NCBI GenBank assembly: GCA_029287235.1
Contig: JARFRM010000269.1
Span: forward strand, 1 to 34,676
DNA from: Thermoanaerobaculales bacterium
GTDB lineage: Bacteria; Acidobacteriota; Thermoanaerobaculia; Thermoanaerobaculales; Sulfomarinibacteraceae
DNA: 34,676 nt
Direction of reading: 5' to 3'
Numbering within the stretch: position 1 is the stretch's first letter; each line of letters opens with the position of its first letter. The notes below the pieces were generated by a model. The model had not been told where the DNA came from. It saw nothing but the letters and a program-made list of their open reading frames with translations, and made no database searches. This document shows, piece by piece, positions 15,699 to 22,299 of the stretch. Position numbers and translations under genes: made by a program.

Positions 15699-17615
15699 AT
15701 GGAAAAGCACCGGACATCGACCGCAGCCAAGAAACCGGGATACGGCATCTTGTCGCGATTGACGCGGTGGCTTCCGGCAACTACGGATGTGGTGTGGCTG
15801 GTGGTCGCACTCTTTTTCAAACAGAGAATGGCCGTGGAGTCCATGTCGTGGTTTCTCAAACCCGCCGGGGTCTGGATGTGTCTGTCCACGGCGGCGCTCT
15901 TCGGTCTGTTGGTGCTGATCCTGCCTCAACGGGGGCGGCCGTGGGTTTCGCTCGCGGTCAACGCCGGTCTCTCCTTCATGATCTTCGGCGATGTCATCTA
16001 CGTTCGCTACTTCAGCGACATGCCCTCGTTCGCCCTGTTGAACGCGAGCCACCAGACGATTCAAATCACCGACAGCGTCGCCATGCTGATCAAGCCTTCG
16101 GATCTCTTCGTTTTCGCCGATCTGCTGCCGATGGCGATTGCGGCCTCTCTCCTGAGCTCGCGGGTTCCCTGGAGATGGACGAGACCGGTCACGGCCGTCA
16201 TCTGCCTCGTGCTGCTCACTCCATGGATCCGGTTTTCGGTTGAAGTCGCTTCGGCCGAGTTGGGGGTCTCGGTCCAGCGATTCTCCAATCTGCGGGTGGT
16301 GGCGAACATCGGGGTGCTCGGCTATCACCTGCTCGACGCCGTCGATATCGCTCGTGACGCGGTATGGGGTTGGTCGGTCTCGGAGGAAGAGTGGCGGATC
16401 GTGCTCGATACCCTGAACGAACGCCGGCCGCAGCGGGCCGGGGAAGGTGAGTTCTTCGCTGCGGCTCGGGGAATGAACCTGGTCATGATCCAGATCGAGA
16501 CCATGCAGGGCCCCGTGATCGACCTCGAGGTCGACGGCCGGGAAGTGACCCCGACGCTGAACCGACTCGCCCGCGAGAGCGTCTATCTCAGTCTCTGCCT
16601 CGACCAGACCGCGCGCGGCAGAACCTCGGATGCCGAGCTCCTGAGCCAGGCCTCGCTGCTGCCCGCGGAAAAGGGGGCGGCGGTCTTTCTCCACGCCGGA
16701 AACGAGCTCACCGGTCTGGCCGACGTGCTGTCCCGACACGGTTACCAGACCGCGGTCGGCATCGCGCACGAGGCCGGCTTCTGGAATCGACGCTACAGTC
16801 ACCCGGCCTTCGGTTTTTCGAAGAGGTGGTATGTCGAGGATTTCGAGCGCGGTCCAAAGGTGGGGTGGGGGCTCAACGATCGTGACTTCCTGCGCCAGGC
16901 GGCCGATCGTGTGGTCGGGTTGGAACAGCCGTTCTTCGCCTTTTTTTTGACCCTGTCCCACCACCACCCGTTTACCGGCTTTCCGGACGATCTCCGCATT
17001 CTGGATCTGGGTGGCATCGAGAACGAGTCGGTGAGAGGTTATCTGCACGCCATGCGGTGGGCCGATGAGGCGGTGCGCGACTTCCTCGAAAAGCTCGACC
17101 GGGCGGGGCTCACGGATTCCACGGTCGTGGCGATCTGGGGGGACCATGATTCATCGTTGATGAAATCGGCCAAGGCGGCTCGGGCGATGGGTCTCTCGTT
17201 CCGGGACCCCGAAAAACTGCTGTATGACCGGGTGCCGGTGATCATTCGGGCACCGGGGGTTGGCGGTCTGCAGAGAAGGGTTGAATTTCCTGCCGGGCTC
17301 TCCGATCTTCCCCCGACCATCGCGGCGCTGCTCGGGATCGATCCACAGGATCTCCCGTGGTTGGGCCGAAACATCCTGGGATCCCCGGTCGATGAGCCGG
17401 TCATCTGGGGCGTCAACGGCTGGGTTGACGAGTCGCTGATTCACAGGACGGCCAACCCCGTCGGATGCTGGGACCGCGCCACCGGGAGGAAAATGTCGGA
17501 AGAGATGTGCTCCGAGGGGTCCGACCGGGCCCTGCGGATGCGCAGGGTTGCCACCCTCATCCTGGAGGGGGACCTGCAGCAGCGTCTTGGGACCGCCCTT
17601 TCGGAGGGCCATTGA
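15699..17615 (+). CDS. LtaS/OpgB-like membrane phosphoglycerol transferase (AlkP fold)
   Basis: A 638-residue protein. About five hydrophobic segments in residues 25-200 are followed by an extracytoplasmic catalytic domain, the layout of lipoteichoic acid synthase and OpgB-type phosphoglycerol transferases. Motifs: NLVMIQIETMQ (metal ligand E267), RGRTSDAEL (nucleophile T309, matching the TSDAE of LtaS), LSHHHPF and IWGDHDSSL (D482, H483). It would move glycerol-1-phosphate from a phospholipid to a polymer or sugar. The start at 15699 is set by the TATAAT box ten bases upstream; the longer frame lacks support. Its 3' end overlaps the convergent glycerophosphodiesterase gene by 59 bp, a partner that could hydrolyse the product. 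It lacks the LGY tail of its neighbours. Confidence 0.85.
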   Translation: MEKHRTSTAAKKPGYGILSRLTRWLPATTDVVWLVVALFFKQRMAVESMSWFLKPAGVWMCLSTAALFGLLVLILPQRGRPWVSLAVNAGLSFMIFGDVIYVRYFSDMPSFALLNASHQTIQITDSVAMLIKPSDLFVFADLLPMAIAASLLSSRVPWRWTRPVTAVICLVLLTPWIRFSVEVASAELGVSVQRFSNLRVVANIGVLGYHLLDAVDIARDAVWGWSVSEEEWRIVLDTLNERRPQRAGEGEFFAAARGMNLVMIQIETMQGPVIDLEVDGREVTPTLNRLARESVYLSLCLDQTARGRTSDAELLSQASLLPAEKGAAVFLHAGNELTGLADVLSRHGYQTAVGIAHEAGFWNRRYSHPAFGFSKRWYVEDFERGPKVGWGLNDRDFLRQAADRVVGLEQPFFAFFLTLSHHHPFTGFPDDLRILDLGGIENESVRGYLHAMRWADEAVRDFLEKLDRAGLTDSTVVAIWGDHDSSLMKSAKAARAMGLSFRDPEKLLYDRVPVIIRAPGVGGLQRRVEFPAGLSDLPPTIAALLGIDPQDLPWLGRNILGSPVDEPVIWGVNGWVDESLIHRTANPVGCWDRATGRKMSEEMCSEGSDRALRMRRVATLILEGDLQQRLGTALSEGH

Positions 17616-18468
17616 TGGTCGCCGGGGCGGCGACGACCTCGTTCCATTGAACAAACAGGTCCGAGTAGAGGCCGCGTACACCTTGATTCACATAGGCGAT
17701 CATCGCGGGCGGTTGGTTGACGGTGTGGACAAGGGAGTCGACGCCGATGACGGCGAGGTTGGCCACGAGATCGGGATTGAACCGTTTCCGGCTCATGGTG
17801 ACCACAGGAATTCTGCGGTTTTCCACCAGATCGACCACGGCGTCGTCGTCGATCTTCGTGCGGTACAGGGTGAAGATCACCGTCGCGAAGGAACCGCGAT
17901 CGGCCTCCATGTGGGCGACATCGAGCCACTGTTCCGGTTTGTAGAACTGCGGGATGATGCGACCGATCAAGGCGGGATCCACCGACTCGGCGACCGACAG
18001 AGTCTTCTCCATGCAGAGGTTGAAGTCGTGCTTGCAGTCGGTGACGAGATAGGTGTCGGGGTGATCGACGAGCTTGCGGAGCAGGGTTTCAAGGTCGATC
18101 AGCGTGAACCGGGCCGCGTAGCGGTGGCTGAGAAAATCCGAGGTGCCGATCTCGGTGACCGGGGTATCCAGCCCGAGGTGTTTCTCGTGCTTGGTGTGAA
18201 AGCAGACCAGGTCGCCATCGGCGGTGAAGCTCAGATCGACCTCGAGAAACCGCCCGTCGCGGGCCAGGGTGCTCTCCAGGGCTTCGAGCGAGTTGCTGTA
18301 GTTCATCCCCTTGATGCCGCCGAGAGCGTGGACGACCAACGCATTTTGGGGGAAGCGGAAGTCGTGCGGCGCGAGGTGATCGGTCTCCCGGTCGGGGGCT
18401 CCGCATGCAAGGCCGAGAAGCAAAGCGAAGGCGACGAGCAGGCGGTCGGAGATGCGCGCGTCAATCAC
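17557..18468 (-). CDS. Glycerophosphodiester phosphodiesterase-like lipoprotein
   Basis: A 303-residue protein with a GTG start, a hydrophobic leader and the lipobox LLGLAC (C22). The GDPD TIM barrel is seen in VVHALGGIKGMNYSNSLEAL (catalytic His and the S-x-EA motif), FLEVDLSFTADGDLVCFH (metal-binding E and D, then His), YLVTDCKHDFN and the C-terminal GLYSDLF. It would hydrolyse glycerophosphodiesters at the cell surface. The start GTG overlaps the stop of the upstream sulfatase-fold gene by eight bases, so translation is coupled. The C-terminal tail (NGPPKGRSQDAAAGPPPG) lies inside the overlap with the LtaS-like gene. The linkage suggests removal of phosphoglycerol that the LtaS-like enzyme adds. 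Confidence 0.83.
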   Translation of the reverse strand: MIDARISDRLLVAFALLLGLACGAPDRETDHLAPHDFRFPQNALVVHALGGIKGMNYSNSLEALESTLARDGRFLEVDLSFTADGDLVCFHTKHEKHLGLDTPVTEIGTSDFLSHRYAARFTLIDLETLLRKLVDHPDTYLVTDCKHDFNLCMEKTLSVAESVDPALIGRIIPQFYKPEQWLDVAHMEADRGSFATVIFTLYRTKIDDDAVVDLVENRRIPVVTMSRKRFNPDLVANLAVIGVDSLVHTVNQPPAMIAYVNQGVRGLYSDLFVQWNEVVAAPATINGPPKGRSQDAAAGPPPG

Positions 18469-20755
18469 TCAGATAGCCCAGGGCTTCGAGCTGTTCGCGG
18501 TCGTTCTCGGTGATCTCCGCAGTATCGGTGGTGACCGCCAGCCTCGGTGGGAGACCGATTCGCCGGGTGAGGATCCTGCCGAGACCGGCAAACGAAGCAG
18601 GACGGTTCGACCACAGGTTCTCGAGCTCGCCCGGGTCCGTCGACAGGTCGAAGAGGGCGCCCGACCCCGCGGAGTTGAGGATCAGTTTCCAGCCCAGGGT
18701 GCGCAGACCCCAGAAAGGCCGTTTCTCGGTGGTTCGGGCGACCATGTAGCGGCTGCCGGCGAGGGTATTCGGATCCAGCAGATCAACCCCGTCACCGACC
18801 CCGGTGGTGATGCCGGCGGTTCCGAGGAGGGTGGGGACGATGTCGGCGAGAGTCACCAGTCGTTCGGTGTCGACGGGCTGTGGTCGGTGGTTCGGCGGCA
18901 AATGCAGGACGAACGGCACGTGGAGCATCTCGTCGTAGACCGTGCTGTTGTGGCCCAACATCCCGTGCTCCATGAAGGCCTCGCCGTGATCCGAGGTGAT
19001 CAGGACGACGGTCCGGTTCCATCGCGGACTGCGCTGGAGGGCTCCGACGATGACCCGGACGGCATCGTCCGCGGTTCTGAGGTTTCCATCATAGAGATTG
19101 CTCAGATGTTCGATGCACTCGGTGGTTGCAGCGACCTCGCGGCCGTCGACGGCCGAGATGGTGCGGCTGAAACCGTCGCACGGGCCGGTGTAGCCGGGAT
19201 CGGTGAAGAGGTCGAACCTCTCCGGGGGGTCGTACGGCCCGTGGGGGGGGATGAGATGCACCTGGAGATGGAGGGGCCGTTCGTCGCCGGCCACCGTGTC
19301 AAGCCACTCCACGACGCCTCGGGCGGCGAAATGCGCGCGCCGAGCCACCTTTCCCGGGGCCTCTGTCCAGATCTCGTGAAACACATCGTAACCCTGGGCG
19401 AAACCCTTGCTCCTGGAGTTGTTCGGCGTTGCGCTGAAGCCGGCGGTGAGATAGCCCCTCTGCTTGAGAGACTCGGCGAGGGTGACAGCCTCGTCGCTCA
19501 GGACATCCTCGTGGTAGATCACACCGTGATCGAGGGGACTCAGACCGGTGATCATCGTCGGGACCGAGCACAGGGTGTAGGGCGCGAGCGCGTAGGCATG
19601 CGGAAAAACAACGGACTTCTTCGCGATTCCGTCGATGAAGGGTGTGGTCTCCCAGTGATAGCCGGCAAATGAAAATCGATCGGCCCGAGCGGCATCGAGG
19701 GTGATCAGGACGATGTCGGGTCGTGGATCGGGATCCACGGGCGACGTCGTCTGTTCCACCGGTTCTTCTTCCGAATCGAACACGAGCCGTGGGGGAGAGA
19801 CCAGCAACTGGCCTCCGTCGATGGAGACTTCGGCCGTGACGAGAGCCCAGCTTCCAGCCAGACCACCGACCGGCAGACCGATCCGCCCACGATCTCGAAC
19901 CAGCCGTCCACCCAGCGAAACCCGCTGTTCGTTTCGGCCATCGAGGTCCGCCAACGCGAGATCGATCCGGATGGTGGACAGGTTGACGCTTCGGGAGGGC
20001 TGGAGATCGAACTCGAGCGCGTCGGCGCTCTGGGGGATCAGCAGGGGCAGAACCAGGGTTCCCGACTGTCGGATGGCGAAATTCTGGAGCTGGTTGTCCC
20101 AAACACTTGTGGAGACGCTATCGGCGGCCGGGACGGGAGCCTGGTCGGTGGGTATCAACAGGCCGAGCCGTTCGATGGTCGCAGCGATGGCCTGGCTGTC
20201 CCTGGTGATGCCGGCCTGACGGAGAGAGGTCGCGTGGGCGAACTCGAAAACGATGAGATTTCTGCCGACGACCAACAGTCCCCGAGGGATCGCCTGCCGG
20301 ATCTCGTGCCATTTTCTCGAGACCGGGTGCTTGCCGATGTCACGGCCGTTGACGAGGATTCGGATCGACTGTTCGATGTTCTCCGGGAGCGCTTGATGAG
20401 CTCGGAGTCGCAGAACCAGGGTGCGGGGGACCTCGTCGGCGATTTCGACCTGGACCTGTGAACGCGTCCCGAAGGCGTGTGACCCCCAGTGGCCGGGCAG
20501 CAGCCAGCCGTCGCCGAGGGAACAGGGGCTGATCTCCCGCTCCCAGATCTCGTTCCAGTCCTCCAGGCTCGTGACCGGACACTCGATGGACGCCCGAGGA
20601 CTTGTGGCGCTGACGAAATAGTGGTCGGCGTGGATGAGCTTGGAAAACTCGGGGACCATGGGTTGCGGCCGATAATCGATCTGCGACAGGTGAGCGACTG
20701 CCACGATGAGCAGGGCGAGCGCGAGAACGGCGGAGATGAATCGTTTGATGGTCAC
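18461..20755 (-). CDS. Sulfatase-fold membrane-anchored protein with Ser at the nucleophile position
   Basis: A 764-residue protein. I choose the GTG at 20755 (VTIKRFISAVLALALLIVAV): it gives a clean N-terminal membrane anchor and lies downstream of the TATACT -10 box, which a longer frame would cross. Residues about 30-370 are beta-rich. The AlkP/sulfatase domain starts DIVLITLDAARADRFS, continues YTLCSVPTMITG and IPPHGPYDPP, and has TSDHGEAFMEHGMLGHN. The sulfatase signature position reads S397-V-P-T-M401, so the Arg needed for formylglycine modification is missing. Phosphoesterase or another ester hydrolase activity is as likely as sulfatase. It ends REQLEALGYLSD. The downstream glycerophosphodiesterase overlaps by eight bases. 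Confidence 0.85.
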   Translation of the reverse strand: MTIKRFISAVLALALLIVAVAHLSQIDYRPQPMVPEFSKLIHADHYFVSATSPRASIECPVTSLEDWNEIWEREISPCSLGDGWLLPGHWGSHAFGTRSQVQVEIADEVPRTLVLRLRAHQALPENIEQSIRILVNGRDIGKHPVSRKWHEIRQAIPRGLLVVGRNLIVFEFAHATSLRQAGITRDSQAIAATIERLGLLIPTDQAPVPAADSVSTSVWDNQLQNFAIRQSGTLVLPLLIPQSADALEFDLQPSRSVNLSTIRIDLALADLDGRNEQRVSLGGRLVRDRGRIGLPVGGLAGSWALVTAEVSIDGGQLLVSPPRLVFDSEEEPVEQTTSPVDPDPRPDIVLITLDAARADRFSFAGYHWETTPFIDGIAKKSVVFPHAYALAPYTLCSVPTMITGLSPLDHGVIYHEDVLSDEAVTLAESLKQRGYLTAGFSATPNNSRSKGFAQGYDVFHEIWTEAPGKVARRAHFAARGVVEWLDTVAGDERPLHLQVHLIPPHGPYDPPERFDLFTDPGYTGPCDGFSRTISAVDGREVAATTECIEHLSNLYDGNLRTADDAVRVIVGALQRSPRWNRTVVLITSDHGEAFMEHGMLGHNSTVYDEMLHVPFVLHLPPNHRPQPVDTERLVTLADIVPTLLGTAGITTGVGDGVDLLDPNTLAGSRYMVARTTEKRPFWGLRTLGWKLILNSAGSGALFDLSTDPGELENLWSNRPASFAGLGRILTRRIGLPPRLAVTTDTAEITENDREQLEALGYLSD

Positions 20756-20768
20756 TGATGGTGGTCCG

Positions 20769-20796
20769 ATTCCGATCCGGAATGATCGGGAGTATA
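20769..20796 (-). promoter_or_regulatory. -10 box with adjacent palindrome, candidate operator
   Basis: TATACT on the minus strand (20791-20796) precedes the sulfatase-fold gene by 35 bases; the -35 is weak. Directly downstream is the palindrome ATTCCGATCCGGAAT (20769-20783) covering the expected transcription start, a classic repressor position. The pattern ATTC-N7-GAAT recurs at 8733-8747. Confidence 0.45.
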
Positions 20797-21205
20797 GCGT
20801 TGCTCTCTCCTCGACATCGCGCATCGCGGACTTCAACGCAAAGATCGCGAAGGTCGTCACAAAGCATCGCAGTTGGAACCGGGCCTTCGGAACCGGTTGG
20901 CCGCACGACTTCGTGGGTCGGTTGAGGTCAGGTCGAGGGCGTGACTAAGAAACAAAGAATACTCAGATCCACAAAGAAATCACAAAGATCGGCAGTTGGC
21001 TCATCGCTAGGGCTGATGTGCCTGCCATCCTTAGAGAAACAAGAGCCGATCTTTGCGTTAAGACTGCGATGTGTTCTATGCGTTTCGACCCGTTTGTCAG
21101 AGGGGCGGGATTGATTCCCGCCCACGATGACGCCCAATCGAACAGCAGGATGGTCGGTAACCGTGAAAGCCGGGAACGACAATGAGGGTTGTTGGGAGAA
21201 ACGAC
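20797..21205. other. Intergenic region with dispersed repeats, no supported gene
   Basis: About 410 bases between divergent genes. It holds CGCAAAGATCGCGAAG-type copies around 20835-20865, looser copies around 20950-20990, and an 11-bp inverted repeat pairing 20983-20993 with 21045-21055. Short open frames here have no ribosome binding site or recognisable product. Promoters for the DUF3179 gene must lie at its right end, but no convincing boxes were found. Confidence 0.55.
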
Positions 21206-22111
21206 GTGAAAGCTCAGATTCTGATCGGCGCGATGCTCTTGCTGGTCGTGACAGGTGTCGCGGCGCAACGACCCGAACCCCAGGTGGTGGCCACGTGGGG
21301 TGGTGACGAGGTGTATCAGGTGCTTCCTCTGGGCGCGATCCCGGCCATCGATGAACCGGAGTTTGTGACCGGTGAGGCCGCTGACGCCCAGATGAAGCCG
21401 GGAGAGCCCGTGCTCGGCGTCGTGGTCGGCGACACTGCGCGGGCCTACTCGTTGTGGCAGCTCGACCACCACGAGCTCGTCAACGATGAGATCGAAGGGA
21501 CGGCCATCGCGGCCACCTGGTGACCGCTGTGCTATACGGGCGTGGTCTACGCCCGCACCCTCAGCGCACACACCTACACGTTTCAGGTGTCGGGCAAACT
21601 GTGGCGGAACAGCTTCATCATGGAGGACCGCGAGACCTCGACCTCGTGGAGCCACGTGACCGGACGCGCGCTGGACGGGCCCGGTCGCGGCGCCCAGCTC
21701 CAGGCCCTCCCTTCGGTTCAGACCACCTGGGCGGAGTGGAAAGGGGCCCACCCGAGCACCCAGGTGCTCAGGAAGTCGGAGGAGGTGTCGGGCTCGCGAT
21801 ACGAAAAGTACTTCGACGACCCCGAGCGTACCGGTCTCTTCCGAGCCCGGTGGTTGACCGAGAAGATGCCTGGTAAGACCCTCATCTGGGGGGCCACCGT
21901 CGGCACCCACTCGGTGGCGGTCACCGATGAAGCCCTGGTTGAAGACAACAAAGCGGAGGTTGTCCTCGGTGAGACACCGGTCGTCATCGAGAAGGGCGCC
22001 GATGGGGGAGTCAGGGCCTTCGCCGGAAAGGACCGAGACGAGATCCCCGTCACCAGAGCCTTCTGGTTCGCCTGGTCGTCCTTCTATCCGAACACCCGGG
22101 TGGTTGACTGA
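21206..22111 (+). CDS. DUF3179 family selenoprotein (in-frame UGA read as Sec)
   Basis: One continuous frame of 301 residues is interrupted only by TGA at 21521-21523. The reading is NDEIEGTAIAATW, then U, then PLCYTGVVYAR, where DUF3179 proteins have TWCPLCYT, so UGA replaces the first Cys of a CxxC motif. The downstream part (FQVSGKLWRNSFIMEDRETS, ALDGPGRG, TTWAEWKGAHP) is intact DUF3179 sequence under no sign of decay. A hairpin with a GGTCT loop follows the UGA at the expected distance. The GTG at 21206 (GGGAG seven bases upstream) gives a clean Sec-pathway signal peptide ending VAA; an ATG at 21182 is possible. Sec is residue 106 from the GTG. A redox role outside the cytoplasm is inferred; the family's function is unknown. 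No sel genes are in the window. Confidence 0.83.
21521..21555 (+). promoter_or_regulatory. Sec UGA codon with candidate bacterial SECIS hairpin
   Basis: TGA at 21521-21523 is followed by a 7-bp perfect stem, CGGGCGT (21537-21543) with ACGCCCG (21549-21555), closing the loop GGTCT. The loop begins 20 bases after the UGA; in E. coli fdhF the same GGUCU loop begins about 18 bases after it. No bulged U is apparent in the stem, a difference from fdhF. Confidence 0.75.
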
Positions 22112-22124
22112 GGCACTCGCCGTC

Positions 22125-22290
22125 GCAGGTATCACCGCAAAGCGCACGTCGCTGTTTTAACGCAAAGATCGCCAAGTACGCGAAGACCGTCACGTTGATG
22201 AGCCATCGCACCATCGCACGAAGGAGCCAAAGATCGGCTGCTTTGTGTTGTCCTTAGCGTTCGTTGCGGTCTTTGCGTTTCAAACGACGG
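22125..22290. repeat. Intergenic CGCAAAGA repeats in inverted pairs
   Basis: The gap between the convergent DUF3179 and histidine kinase genes carries ACCGCAAAG, AACGCAAAGATCGCCAAG (22159-22176) and the reverse-complement CTTTGCGTT (22271-22279). It could fold as a long imperfect hairpin and end transcription from both sides. Confidence 0.5.
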
Positions 22291-22299
22291 TTGCGATGA

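Noticed and set aside
15510-17147. 545-codon minus-strand open frame opposite the LtaS-like gene
   Set aside because: The plus strand has LtaS motifs, a TATAAT promoter and membrane segments; the minus frame is low-complexity and begins inside intergenic repeats.
20928-21182. 84-codon minus-strand open frame in the intergenic region
   Set aside because: It covers the dispersed CGCAAAGA repeats, lacks a ribosome binding site and resembles no family I know.
21182-22111. Two separate genes or a pseudogene at the in-frame TGA
   Set aside because: Frame and family similarity continue unbroken across the TGA, which falls at a conserved Cys and is followed by a SECIS-like hairpin. A single selenoprotein explains all of this better.
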